Source: CAZHRK01 sp964534555 (lineage in GTDB: Bacteria; Babelota; Babeliae; Babelales; RVW-14). From it: a stretch of DNA of 64,000 bases. Below are positions 45,189 to 54,137 of the stretch, in pieces. The translations under genes and the position numbers were made by a program. A model generated the notes under the pieces. The model made no database searches and was not told the origin of the DNA. It was given only the letters and a program-made list of their open reading frames with translations. The stretch's first letter is position 1; every line of letters starts with the position of its first letter. The stretch is from the NCBI GenBank assembly GCA_964534555.1, contig CAZHRK010000001.1, forward strand, positions 616,906-680,905, given 5' to 3'.

Positions 45189-46190
45189 ATGAGTATTCCG
45201 CGTGTACTTACGGGCGATCGTCCTACTGGGCCGCTTCATATCGGTCACTATTTTGGTTCGCTTAAAAATCGTATTGCAATGCAAACTGATCACGAGCAAT
45301 ATATTTTGATTGCAGATGTTCAGGCACTTGCATCTAATACACAATCCCCTGAAATGCTTGCAAAAAACATCATAGAGGTAGCGCTTGACTACTTGGCTGT
45401 TGGGATAGATCCTGCACAATCAACTATTTTTGTGCAATCCATGATTCCTGAAATCGCTGAGCTGACGGTTTTCTTTATGAATTTTGTTACGCTGTCTCAA
45501 TTGCAGCGCAACCCAACAATCAAAGAAGAGATGAAGTCTAAGGGTTATGGCGACGTAGTGCCCGTAGGATTTTTAGCTCATCCTATCAGCCAGGCTGCAG
45601 ATATCTTGTTCCTTAAGGCAAAATACGTTCCAGTTGGGCATGATCAGCTTCCTCTTATTGAGCAGGCTCGCGATATTGCGCGTGCATTTAACAGAACATA
45701 TGGCGATGTTTTTGTTGAGCCTGAAGCAGTTATTCCAGAACACGGTGCGCGTATTGTAGGTATCGATGGTCAAGCAAAAATGAGCAAATCACTTGGGAAT
45801 GCTGTGTTTCTTAAAGACCAGCCCGATGAGATTTTGAAAAAGGTTATGCAGATGTACACTGATCCTGATCATGTACGTGTTGCTGATCCTGGCAAAGTTG
45901 AAGGTAATGTTGTTTTTTCATACCTTGATTTGTTTGATCCAAACCAAGCAGAGGTTGCCGAGCTTAAGGCTCATTATCAGCGCGGTGGGCTTGGCGATGT
46001 AGTTCTAAAAAAGCGTCTTAATGAGCATATGCAGGCTTTTCTTAAACCGATTCGTGAGCGCCGTGAAGAGTTGGCACAAGATATTCCGTATATCAAAGAG
46101 ATACTAAAAAATGGTACTGAGCGCGCACGAGCGCAGGCGCGCGAGCTTATGTTTCAGGTTCGTGAAGCAATGAAGATTAATTACCTCTAG
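45189..46190 (+). CDS. trpS: Tryptophanyl-tRNA synthetase
   Basis: 333 residues, class I synthetase. GDRPTGPLHIGHYFGSLKN carries the HIGH motif; KMSKSLGNAVFL is the KMSKS loop (about residue 197). GHDQLPLIEQARDIARAFN is typical of the bacterial enzyme. AAGGA and GGGGTT precede the ATG. A terminator follows. Confidence 0.97.
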   Translation: MSIPRVLTGDRPTGPLHIGHYFGSLKNRIAMQTDHEQYILIADVQALASNTQSPEMLAKNIIEVALDYLAVGIDPAQSTIFVQSMIPEIAELTVFFMNFVTLSQLQRNPTIKEEMKSKGYGDVVPVGFLAHPISQAADILFLKAKYVPVGHDQLPLIEQARDIARAFNRTYGDVFVEPEAVIPEHGARIVGIDGQAKMSKSLGNAVFLKDQPDEILKKVMQMYTDPDHVRVADPGKVEGNVVFSYLDLFDPNQAEVAELKAHYQRGGLGDVVLKKRLNEHMQAFLKPIRERREELAQDIPYIKEILKNGTERARAQARELMFQVREAMKINYL

Positions 46191-46197
46191 TCTTTTT

Positions 46198-46227
46198 AAA
46201 GCCCTTATTTTTATGAGGGCTTTTTTT
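46198..46227 (+). terminator. Rho-independent terminator after trpS
   Basis: AAAGCCCT (46198-46205) pairs with AGGGCTTT (46216-46223), with inner AT/AT pairs and a T7 tract. It overlaps the 3' end of the convergent gene. Confidence 0.8.
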
Positions 46228-46783
46228 CTTGGAAGCACCACTTCATAATTCCATCAAGCGTTATGGTGACGGTTATGACTGCACCCGTGATGGCAAAGAG
46301 CGTTAGGTATATGATGCCGCGTGATGCATGATAGGTGCCGCTTTGAATCACAAGGCCAGCTGTTTGAGACACTGTTGTTGCTGCGGCTTCAACGAGGCAT
46401 ACAACGCCTGCTGCTGCTACAGCTTTTATAATAGTGGCCGTATACCCAGCTCCGCTTGTCTCTTTTTTCATTTCAACTGATGGGATATACTCAGCAGTTG
46501 AAGGGTCTATCACGACACAATCTTTAAGCCATTCTGCTAAAATCGCTTCATCTTCTTCTGTCATACCATCTGCCCGCGGGCGTTTTGTGATAACAGCCTC
46601 TCCCACAGTGATGGCATCAGGAGTATCCCCAACTACGAGTGTAACCGCATCTTCTTCGGCAGTGCTGCTGCGTCGTTCGGTATCAGCAAGCGCTGCTGCG
46701 CCTCTTCCATCTGCTGAATACAGCTGCTCTAGGCCGAGCAGCAAAAAGATAATAAATATACAGGGCATAGCCGGAGATTTCAT
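46211..46783 (-). CDS. Secreted protein with two C-terminal membrane segments
   Basis: 190 residues, AAGGAA before the ATG. Signal peptide MKSPAMPCIFIIFLLLGLEQ. The mature N-terminal half is acidic (TAEEDAVTLVVGDTPDAITV) and has KRPRADG, a short basic cluster. Two hydrophobic segments follow: TIIKAVAAAGVVCLVEAAAT (about residues 115-135) and IIYLTLFAITGAVITVTI (about 155-173). The C-terminus is basic (FQEKKPS). It could sit in a bacterial or host membrane. No family recognised. Confidence 0.68.
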   Translation of the reverse strand: MKSPAMPCIFIIFLLLGLEQLYSADGRGAAALADTERRSSTAEEDAVTLVVGDTPDAITVGEAVITKRPRADGMTEEDEAILAEWLKDCVVIDPSTAEYIPSVEMKKETSGAGYTATIIKAVAAAGVVCLVEAAATTVSQTAGLVIQSGTYHASRGIIYLTLFAITGAVITVTITLDGIMKWCFQEKKPS

Positions 46784-46886
46784 GCACAGTTCCTTATTTT
46801 CAGTGTACCGTAGTCAGGTTCGCGTGGTTTTATTCTAATCGTCGTGCTGATAATAATTGCAAGATTAAGTGTAAATTCTGAACAAT

Positions 46887-46920
46887 AAAAAAGCGCCCTG
46901 GGTTTTTACACCCAAGGCGC
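46887..46920 (-). terminator. Rho-independent terminator of the xer-methyltransferase pair
   Basis: On the minus strand GCGCCTTGGGT (46920-46910) pairs with ACCCAGGGCGC (46903-46893), one mismatch, followed by TTTTTT. Confidence 0.85.
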
Positions 46921-46940
46921 CAGTCTTAAAGCTGTGATAG

Positions 46941-47825
46941 TTACCAGCTTACGCGTGCATAAACACTGCAGCTTATTTGGCGTTTGCGGTCTTGTTGTAG
47001 GAGCATAAGTTCACCATGCTCAACTTTTTGTTTGCCCAGTGCGTCATCAAGCAGCTGCTTAAGAACGATTGAGCTGTGGCCAAGCGCATATCCATTTAGA
47101 ATAAAAAACAGTGGGTTATCGCTGAGCAATCGAGCGCAGACATCAAGGAGCTCTCTGATCTGTGTCTCAAACGTAAATACTTTACCTTTTGGATCACGAC
47201 CAAATGCTGGTGGATCAAGAATAATTGCGTCGTAACGAACACCGCGTTTTAGCTCGCGTTTAACGAATGTAAGGCAGTCATCGACGATCCAGCGAATCTC
47301 TCTGTTGCCAAGGTCTGACTGATTTTGGTTTTCACGAGCCCACGTGATTGCAGATTTAGATGCATCAACGTGTGTTACTGTTGCACCTGCAGCAGCAGCG
47401 ACAAGCGTAGAGATTCCTGTGTAGCCAAAAAGATTAAGAACTTTTGCATTGTCCCTGCCGGCACATGCTTTAGCAATTAAATCCCAGTGAGCAGCTTGCT
47501 CAGGGAATATCCCGATGTTTTTGCTCCCTTTATTCAGGCGCATATTGATTTGAATATGCTTAGCAAAAAGATCTGTGTCTTTTGGCATAGTGTATTGCAT
47601 AAGGAGTTTTGGAAGTTTTTTGCTGATTGCCCACTCAAACTTATCTTCACCGCTTACGCATGCAGCATGAGCTTTTTCCCATAGGTGCGGGCTATTTTGC
47701 TGCCAGAGGCAGTCGCCAAATGGGCGTTGAATAATAAGAGGCCCAAATTGTTCTAATAGATAGCCATTTCCGCTATCAATAAGCGCATAGCCGTCAAATG
47801 CTTGTGTAAGCAGATTAGTATTCAC
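46941..47825 (-). CDS. SAM-dependent RNA methyltransferase (RlmI/RlmK-like, COG1092)
   Basis: 294 residues. The C-terminal Rossmann part has LNLFGYTGISTLVAAAAGAT (SAM loop) followed by HVDASKSAI, and the catalytic DAIILDPPAFGRDPKGK, as in class I methyltransferases acting on 23S rRNA bases. The N-terminal PUA domain usual in RlmI (about 390 residues) is absent. The GTG start overlaps the stop of the upstream recombinase gene (GTGA), implying translational coupling. Exact target base unknown. Confidence 0.85.
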   Translation of the reverse strand: MNTNLLTQAFDGYALIDSGNGYLLEQFGPLIIQRPFGDCLWQQNSPHLWEKAHAACVSGEDKFEWAISKKLPKLLMQYTMPKDTDLFAKHIQINMRLNKGSKNIGIFPEQAAHWDLIAKACAGRDNAKVLNLFGYTGISTLVAAAAGATVTHVDASKSAITWARENQNQSDLGNREIRWIVDDCLTFVKRELKRGVRYDAIILDPPAFGRDPKGKVFTFETQIRELLDVCARLLSDNPLFFILNGYALGHSSIVLKQLLDDALGKQKVEHGELMLLQQDRKRQISCSVYARVSW

Positions 47826-48763
47826 GATTTATCCAGTACAAGGTGATCTAAATTATTGAGCGGGTGCTTTTCGTCGCACATTTTCGCCAGCTCTTTATTC
47901 GTAATGTGCGTGTAAATCTCGGTTGTCGCGATCGTTTTATGGCCCAAGAGCTCCTGGATCATACGAAGGTCAACCCCCTGTTGCAACAAGTGCGTTGCAA
48001 ACGAGTGTCTAATTTTATGGGGAGTTAAAGATCTGTCAATTTTTAGAAAAGATCTGAACATTTCAAAGATTCGTTGAACAGACCTGGTAGTTAATGGCCC
48101 GCCAGCATAATTCAGAAAGAGATTCATTTCAGTTTGTAACTTTGTCAGTTGCGGGCGCTCTTGTAAAATATAGAGCTGTAGCATCTCATGAGCCTTTGAT
48201 CCAAAGAGCACAAGGCGCTCTTTTCGTCCTTTACCCATGATGCGTATAATTTTTTCATCAAAACTAATGTCACTCAGTTTTATGTTCACAAGTTCTGAGC
48301 ATCGAACCCCTGTCGCGTAAAAAAGCTCAAATATTGCTTTGTCACGGTAAGGAAATTTTGTTGGAAGCGCCTCAATACTGACATTATCAAGGAGATAAAA
48401 TATTTCATCGACACTAAGCGTAACGGGCAATTTCCGGTCAAGGCGAGGTGATTTAATGTTTGCTTGCCCACTCACACCCATGTCTTGAAGGAATTGTTGA
48501 AATGATCTAAGGCATGAAAGCTTGCGTGCGAGCGATGTTTTACTCATCTTTTTATAAAAAAGAGCAATAACATACCTGCGTATCATTTGACCAAAACCTT
48601 GTGGTATCCCGTTGGTCTGATTTTTTTCAGCCTCTTTCCAAAAGGTTAGAAGTTGATTCAGGTCTATTGTGTAAGCCCTGAGTGTGTGTTTTGAGGAGTT
48701 TTTTTCAACCTCTAAAAAAGTGAGAAAATCTTTAATCTTCGTGCTAAGCTCTGTATGGTTCAC
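47822..48763 (-). CDS. Tyrosine recombinase XerC/XerD
   Basis: 313 residues from a GTG at 48763 that follows AAGGAGG; the frame extends further upstream, but the family length fits this start. Resolves chromosome dimers at dif. N-terminal SAM-like core-binding domain (NSSKHTLRAYTIDLNQLLTF), then the catalytic residues: Arg in ATGVRCSELVNIKL, Lys in MGKGRKERLVLFG, His-x-x-Arg in LTPHKIRHSFATHLL, His in LLGHKTIATTEIYTHI and Tyr in the same block. FtsK, its usual activator, is also in the window. I cannot tell XerC from XerD; it may be a single-Xer system. Confidence 0.93.
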   Translation of the reverse strand: MNHTELSTKIKDFLTFLEVEKNSSKHTLRAYTIDLNQLLTFWKEAEKNQTNGIPQGFGQMIRRYVIALFYKKMSKTSLARKLSCLRSFQQFLQDMGVSGQANIKSPRLDRKLPVTLSVDEIFYLLDNVSIEALPTKFPYRDKAIFELFYATGVRCSELVNIKLSDISFDEKIIRIMGKGRKERLVLFGSKAHEMLQLYILQERPQLTKLQTEMNLFLNYAGGPLTTRSVQRIFEMFRSFLKIDRSLTPHKIRHSFATHLLQQGVDLRMIQELLGHKTIATTEIYTHITNKELAKMCDEKHPLNNLDHLVLDKS

Positions 48764-48879
48764 AAGGCCTCCTTGAACTGCTTTATGCATTGATGTAGTG
48801 TGGCATACCTGCTCAAGAAAAAGCAAAGTGATCAAATTACGCCGCCCAAAAGTATACCATTAAACGCGATTGTTTCTAT

Positions 48880-49530
48880 ATGACGATTGATTCGATTGTT
48901 GAAATTCTTACACAAGAAATTAAACAGTACACTCCGCCACTTATTGATTTGATTGTCATTGAGTTTGGGCATGATCCATACCTTATTTTAATAGCATGCC
49001 TCTTGAGTCTTCGCGCCAAAGATACAACAACCATTCATGTCTGCCGCGAACTTTTTACATTAGTTAAAACACCACAAGAGCTTCTTGCGCTGCCTTTGCA
49101 TGATCTGGAGCGTATTATTTTTAGAACAGGTTTTTATAGAAATAAGGCTCAGGTCCTGCGGCATGTAAGCCATGATTTGATCACTCGATTTGGCGGAAAA
49201 GTGCCAGACACCTCGCAGCAGTTAATGGATATCAAAGGTGTCGGACTAAAAACAGCAAACCTTGTTCTTGGTGCTGCTTTTTATAAGCCCGCGGTTTGTG
49301 TTGATACTCATGTTCATCGTATTTCAAATCGTATGGGATTAATTCAGACAAAAACAGTTGAAGAGTCAGAGCAGGCACTTATGCGTGTTTTGCCTAAAAA
49401 ATATTGGAACGTCTGGAATAACCTACTTGTTGTTTGGGGGCAGAATATCTGCGTTCCTATTTCTCCAAAATGCTCTGGTTGCCCTATTAAAAATGGGTGT
49501 AAACGTAGTGGTGTGATGAAGCATCGCTGA
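48880..49530 (+). CDS. nth: Endonuclease III
   Basis: 216 residues; DNA glycosylase/AP lyase removing oxidised pyrimidines. Helix-hairpin-helix IKGVGLKTANLVLG with catalytic Lys124, and Asp142 in CVDTHVHRISNRMG, with the same 18-residue spacing as E. coli. The iron-sulfur site C-x6-C-x2-C-x5-C is complete (Cys191, 198, 201, 207). The loop usually LSAQTTD reads LSLRAKDTTT. It is divergent from the recombinase gene. Confidence 0.95.
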   Translation: MTIDSIVEILTQEIKQYTPPLIDLIVIEFGHDPYLILIACLLSLRAKDTTTIHVCRELFTLVKTPQELLALPLHDLERIIFRTGFYRNKAQVLRHVSHDLITRFGGKVPDTSQQLMDIKGVGLKTANLVLGAAFYKPAVCVDTHVHRISNRMGLIQTKTVEESEQALMRVLPKKYWNVWNNLLVVWGQNICVPISPKCSGCPIKNGCKRSGVMKHR

Positions 49531-49676
49531 ATATCAGGCGCCTTACGTTTGCATGTTAATTTGTGCGATTTAAGCTGCTTAAGACTTTTTATTGTCTTTT
49601 TATATTCTTTCTATAGAATCATCGACCCTGCATTTAATGCATAGTTTTTTACTGATTTTTAAAGGGTTAACGCTCC

Positions 49677-50198
49677 ATGTACTTGCTAATAATTGCATTT
49701 TTTCTAGTCTTACAACCAGTGTCATACATTTTTCCAGCTGCTGCAGAGCTAAAAGAAGAGGCCGCTTGTGATGCGTTCTATTTTGGTGATTTAGAAGAAG
49801 CACTTGGTCTTATTACCGGTGCTGATGAAGAGGGCGCAGATCTTGATGAAGCCCCTACAGCAGATGCTCTTGCTCTTCTTATGAGAATGGCTGGAGAGAG
49901 TGCTGCAAAGCGTCTTCCCCCATTAGTTATCGCGATGCCGCTGGATTCTGCTTCACCAGTGCTTGCAGTTGAAACGCCGTCTCCTAAAGCTGATTCACCA
50001 AGAGCACCGCGAGGAAAAAAGAAAAAAGGACGTATTCTTGTTCGACTTGATGTAAAAACGCTCTCAAAAATAAAAGCGGCAGAAGAGCGCAAAGAGAAAT
50101 TACTTGCAGCTTCTTCAGTAGCACGATCTGCGCGACTAGCTGAATCTAGGGCCCGAAGAATGGGTTATGCAGCTGCGGCATCTAAAGAAGATGAGTAG
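49677..50198 (+). CDS. Secreted protein with basic nuclear-localisation-like cluster
   Basis: 173 residues, AAAGGG before the ATG. Signal peptide MYLLIIAFFLVLQPVSYIF, cleavage near PAAAE. The first mature part is acidic (LKEEAACDAFYFGDLEEALG; GADEEGADLDEAP). The second half is basic with Ser-Pro sites and APRGKKKKGRILVRLDVK (about residues 103-120), similar to a monopartite nuclear localisation signal, then a helix rich in Ala/Arg/Lys. Unknown family. Confidence 0.7.
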   Translation: MYLLIIAFFLVLQPVSYIFPAAAELKEEAACDAFYFGDLEEALGLITGADEEGADLDEAPTADALALLMRMAGESAAKRLPPLVIAMPLDSASPVLAVETPSPKADSPRAPRGKKKKGRILVRLDVKTLSKIKAAEERKEKLLAASSVARSARLAESRARRMGYAAAASKEDE

Positions 50199-50220
50199 AA
50201 CTAAAAGATAAAGCACATAA

Positions 50221-50250
50221 AAAAAGCCCCTGAGTTTTCAGGGGCTTTTT
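50221..50250. terminator. Bidirectional hairpin terminator
   Basis: AAAAAGCCCCTGA (50221-50233) pairs perfectly with TCAGGGGCTTTTT (50238-50250), four-base loop, between convergent genes. Confidence 0.9.
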
Positions 50251-50253
50251 TTA

Positions 50254-50724
50254 TTACTCGGCGATGACAGTTTCTTTTTCTGTATCTTTTTTCATTTTGA
50301 GCAATGATTTTCTGATAAGCGATTTATCACCTTGTGCAAGATCTGCGCAGCATAGAGCTGCAAGAGCAGCACCGCTTGTGCCTGCAGTCGCATATGGGTG
50401 ATTGCTGATAGCTTCTTTTGTAGCTGTTAATCCAGCGGCAGTATTTTCTGATGCTTTTTGTGCAAGCTCAACAATGTGCGCTGATACAGCTGCAATTTTT
50501 TCATCGATTGCTGCTGCTGCATCTGATAGTTTACCTGATGCTGTTGTGTATTTACCTGCTAAATAGGCAGCAACTCCTGCAGCAACACATGAGCCTGCAA
50601 TAACAGCAATTTTTTGGCGGCGAATTTCAGTTTTTGTTGGTGCAGGGATGACAGTCTCAGGTTCTGATGCAGCCATATTTCCAAAAACCAATGCTGAAAA
50701 AATAATAAGTGATAGACGTTTCAT
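50254..50724 (-). CDS. Small secreted or membrane protein, Ala-rich
   Basis: 156 residues, AGGAGA before the start. Signal peptide RLSLIIFSALVFGNMAAS. A second hydrophobic segment (IAVIAGSCVAAGVAAYLAGK, about residues 39-58) and a third (AGTSGAALAALCCADLA, about 114-130) suggest membrane association, with an amphipathic helix between (SDAAAAIDEKIAAVSAHIVE). Basic C-terminus (RKSLLKMKKDTEKE). No family recognised. Confidence 0.68.
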   Translation of the reverse strand: MKRLSLIIFSALVFGNMAASEPETVIPAPTKTEIRRQKIAVIAGSCVAAGVAAYLAGKYTTASGKLSDAAAAIDEKIAAVSAHIVELAQKASENTAAGLTATKEAISNHPYATAGTSGAALAALCCADLAQGDKSLIRKSLLKMKKDTEKETVIAE

Positions 50725-50933
50725 AATAAAGTCTCCTAAAAATAATTACGCATGATTAAACAGATAAAACGTTCTTTTAGGCACGCAAAAGGCTATCAGA
50801 ATTGGGGTGTGATGCAACAGCCCCCCCTCCCTTGATTTAATCAGTGAATTTTTCAGATCACTTTATATCGTTATGTCAGGCAGGATAAAGTACCTAATCA
50901 TACCGTTGTAAACTCTATGAGAAGGGGGGAACA

Positions 50934-53417
50934 GTGAATCACCTTGTAGACCTGCTAGTTGAGGCGTCAGCTCGATTTCAAAAGAGCCCAGCTCTTACCA
51001 TGAAAATGGGGTACCGAACGGTGTCTTTGACGTATGGTCAGCTTTATGAAAAATCTATTCAAATGGCGTTTTTTCTCCAGTCGCGTGGGATTGGGAGCGG
51101 CGACCATGTTATTATCTGCGCGCCCAACAGCCCAGCCTGGGTAATTGCTTTTTGGGGCTGCATGATGCAGGGCGCTGTGCTTATTCCGCTTGCACCTCAA
51201 AATTCACAAAAATTAATTGATAAAATTATTGAGCAAACTGGGCCAAAGCTTTTTATTGGTAGCCGCGTAAGCAGAAAAACATCAGGCAGCACCCCTCACA
51301 TTGCAGCGGAAAATATTTTCGATCTTATGACTGACGTGCCGCTAAAAAAAGATGGTATGAATTTTCAGCATCTATCAGAGCAGTCTCTTGCACTCATCAT
51401 GTATACATCAGGAACAACGGGTGATCCCAAAGGTGTTATGTTGACGCATGGCAACATCTGTTCAAATGTTTTGGCTTTGCAGCCGATTGTGCCGTTGAAT
51501 GGGCCGAATGAAAGATTGCTTTCTGTTTTGCCTTTGAGTCACATGCTTGAATTAACTATTGGCTTACTCTTACCGCTTTCAAAGGGTGCGCATATTGTGT
51601 ATGCACATCATCATGGCGCTGTTGGTGCTCTTCTTAAGCGCTATTTAATTACAAAAATGATTGCAGTCCCTGAGTTGTTGCGTGTTGTGATGCTTAAGTT
51701 GTCGTCAAAATTTTCATCGATGCATCTTTTTTGGCTTCTGAGGGGGATGCTAAAAATTTCAGGAATCTTCCCTCTTGCACTCAGACGAGCTGTTGCTCTG
51801 CCACTGCGTGCACTGATAGCTCCACGGCTTGACGCTGTTGCATCAGGTGGGGCGCCGCTTGATACTGAGCTTGAGGATTTTTGGAATAACTTAGGTATTG
51901 AGGTTATGCAGGGGTATGGACTGACTGAGACATCTCCCGTGGTTTCAACAAATACATTCTGTATGCATAAGGCTGCCACCGTTGGAAAACCACTAAAAAA
52001 TGTTGAGGTGGCGTTTGGTAGTGATCATGAGATTTTAATAAAAGGGCCAAACGTATTTGTGGGCTATTATAAAAACCCTGAAGCAACACAGAATGCAATG
52101 ACTTCAGAGGGGTATTTTAAGACTGGGGATATTGGAAGTATCGACTCAGAGGGATTTCTTTCAATTAATGGGCGCAAAAAATATATGCTCAAGGGCCCAG
52201 GCGCACAAAATATATTCCCTGAGGATATTGAGCATGAGCTTGTTAAGCTTCAAGGCGTTAGAGACGCTTGTGTCATAGGTCTTGAGCGAGACTCCGGGCA
52301 CGTTGAGATCCATGCTGTTTTGTTGCTTGAAAAAAAGGCCTCACCTGATGCTGTTGTTAAAGAGGCAAATAGTCATCTTGAAGCCTACCAGCAGATTTCA
52401 GGGTTTTCAGTATGGCCAGAAGAAGATTTTCCGCGCACTGTCACTAAAAAAGTTAAACGAGATCCTGTTAAGCAGGCTATTATCGCTGGTAAAGAAGACG
52501 CGCCTACAGGGATTGGCCGCGGATCATTGTTGCATCAGCTTATTGCTGATATTGCTGGGGTTCCCGTTGAGCAAGTGACAGACCAGAGCACATTAATGAA
52601 AGATTTAACGTTTGATTCATTGATGAAGGTTGAGCTGATAACCCATATTGAGCAGCGCTATAATACCCTTATCGATGAGGGCATGATAACACAGCAAACA
52701 ACCGTGGCACAGCTCGAGCAGATTATTAAGACAAGTAAAAATATCAAGCCGCCTCGAGTCTCATCATGGCAACGAGGGCGCGTGGTTAGGTTTTTAGGTG
52801 ATTGTTTACTTGCGTTTTTATGCCTGCCTGCACGCTGGTACTTTAAAATACGTGTGCATGGTGCTGAGCATTTTAGTCAGCTGAGTGGGCCAGCGCTTAT
52901 CATGCCAAATCACGTATCACTTTTAGATGGGCTGCTAGTTGCTGCAGCACTTCCTCGTGCAGTGCGAAGAAAAATATCATTCGCAGCGGGATACGATGTC
53001 CTTGAAAAGCAGTATTGGTTTGCATCATGGTTTATGAAGTTTGTGTTCAACGCGTTTGCTTTTCCACGTAAAGAGACTGATCAGATTTCTATTGGTCTTG
53101 AGAACGTAGGCACCATGCTTGATGAAGGGTTTCATGTTGTCGTTTTCCCAGAGGGGCAATTAAGTCCTGATGGTACCTTGCAGACGCTTAAGCAGGGAGC
53201 TGGACTTCTTGCAACAACAATGGGTGTCCCAATTGTTCCTATGATTTTAAAAGGTGTTACTGATGGCGTTGCCTATGACACCCTGGTGCCAAAAAAACGT
53301 GTGCCAGTTGTGGTGCGTATTGGCCGTTGTGTCAGATATATGTCATACAAAGATATGCATGATGTAACACATCAAATTCAACAGCAGCTAGAAGCTCTTG
53401 AGCGAGGCGAACAATAA
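50934..53417 (+). CDS. Trifunctional acyl-ACP synthetase / ACP domain / PlsC acyltransferase
   Basis: 827 residues, GTG start with AAGGGGGGA upstream. Three domains in order: an AMP-binding ligase (residues 1 to about 500; LIMYTSGTTGDPKGVMLTHG and QGYGLTETSP); a carrier domain (about 520-605; attachment Ser in DLTFDSLMKVELI); and a PlsC-type acyltransferase (about 630-827; NHVSLLD and VVFPEGQLSPDG). It resembles Aas-type enzymes, which activate free fatty acids and esterify lysophospholipids, but the built-in carrier domain would hold the acyl group between the two active sites. It could let the cell use host fatty acids directly for membrane lipids; this is inference. Confidence 0.92.
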   Translation: MNHLVDLLVEASARFQKSPALTMKMGYRTVSLTYGQLYEKSIQMAFFLQSRGIGSGDHVIICAPNSPAWVIAFWGCMMQGAVLIPLAPQNSQKLIDKIIEQTGPKLFIGSRVSRKTSGSTPHIAAENIFDLMTDVPLKKDGMNFQHLSEQSLALIMYTSGTTGDPKGVMLTHGNICSNVLALQPIVPLNGPNERLLSVLPLSHMLELTIGLLLPLSKGAHIVYAHHHGAVGALLKRYLITKMIAVPELLRVVMLKLSSKFSSMHLFWLLRGMLKISGIFPLALRRAVALPLRALIAPRLDAVASGGAPLDTELEDFWNNLGIEVMQGYGLTETSPVVSTNTFCMHKAATVGKPLKNVEVAFGSDHEILIKGPNVFVGYYKNPEATQNAMTSEGYFKTGDIGSIDSEGFLSINGRKKYMLKGPGAQNIFPEDIEHELVKLQGVRDACVIGLERDSGHVEIHAVLLLEKKASPDAVVKEANSHLEAYQQISGFSVWPEEDFPRTVTKKVKRDPVKQAIIAGKEDAPTGIGRGSLLHQLIADIAGVPVEQVTDQSTLMKDLTFDSLMKVELITHIEQRYNTLIDEGMITQQTTVAQLEQIIKTSKNIKPPRVSSWQRGRVVRFLGDCLLAFLCLPARWYFKIRVHGAEHFSQLSGPALIMPNHVSLLDGLLVAAALPRAVRRKISFAAGYDVLEKQYWFASWFMKFVFNAFAFPRKETDQISIGLENVGTMLDEGFHVVVFPEGQLSPDGTLQTLKQGAGLLATTMGVPIVPMILKGVTDGVAYDTLVPKKRVPVVVRIGRCVRYMSYKDMHDVTHQIQQQLEALERGEQ

Positions 53418-53446
53418 AAAAGGGGCCTTTATATGGCCCCTTTTTT
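53416..53446. terminator. Bidirectional hairpin terminator
   Basis: AAAAAAGGGGCC (53416-53427) pairs with GGCCCCTTTTTT (53435-53446), between convergent genes and touching both stop codons. Confidence 0.9.
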
Positions 53447-54035
53447 ATTTACGTCTGCTGTGACATGCAATTTTTTCTTTTAGAGCGATGACTTCGCTAA
53501 TAAGTTTGCGCGTAATTGCTCTACGTTTTTTATCATTCTCACTCATGGTTGCTTCATTCTCTGATACGCCAAGCATACCATCATGAATAATCGATTCTAG
53601 ATAATATTCTTTGTTAAAATCAAACCAATCTTCACATGAGTCTATTGTCATAGGTCCGTACTCTTCTAGCGATGCTTCGGAGTAAAAATCAAGGTCAAAA
53701 CCTGTGATTTCATCTATCTTATAAAGCATATGCATAATTTTTTTGCTGCTTTGAGCTATGCTTATGTCATTATATTTTTCTGAGAGGTCTTCCAATTTAT
53801 AGTAAAGATCAATAAGCCTTGTTTCATTAGTATTGTGCTTGAATTTTCTGTAAAGCTTTTCTCGCACCTGCTCACGTTGTCCTGGTGTGCATGTTGCTGT
53901 GCATGTGGATATATTAAGGAGCTGCTGCAGGCCGTTTAGCTCTTTAAGTTCGTGTGAGCGTGCAATATGGCTTGAGGAAGCGCTAACAGAGGAGAAGAAG
54001 ATGCATGATACGAAAAAAAACAGTGCATTTATCAT
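53445..54035 (-). CDS. Secreted helical protein of unknown function
   Basis: 196 residues, AAGGTT before the ATG. Signal peptide MINALFFFVSCIFFSSVSAS. The mature part is helical and charged, with four Cys (TCTATCTP near residue 44; DSCEDW; ACHSRRK at the end). KLEDLSEKYNDISIAQSSKK and RKLISEVIALKEKIA look like amphipathic helices. No family recognised. It lies downstream of asnS with a terminator between. Confidence 0.7.
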   Translation of the reverse strand: MINALFFFVSCIFFSSVSASSSHIARSHELKELNGLQQLLNISTCTATCTPGQREQVREKLYRKFKHNTNETRLIDLYYKLEDLSEKYNDISIAQSSKKIMHMLYKIDEITGFDLDFYSEASLEEYGPMTIDSCEDWFDFNKEYYLESIIHDGMLGVSENEATMSENDKKRRAITRKLISEVIALKEKIACHSRRK

Positions 54036-54078
54036 AAATAAACCTTACCAGTATGAATTGCTTTACCCCGCTAAATAA

Positions 54079-54109
54079 ATGAGGGGCTGACACTATATCA
54101 GCCCCTCAT
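54079..54109 (-). terminator. Hairpin terminator after asnS
   Basis: ATGAGGGGCTGA (54079-54090) pairs perfectly with TCAGCCCCTCAT (54098-54109), seven-base loop. Confidence 0.8.
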
Positions 54110-54137
54110 AAAACTGGCAATATCGTTTATTTAATAG

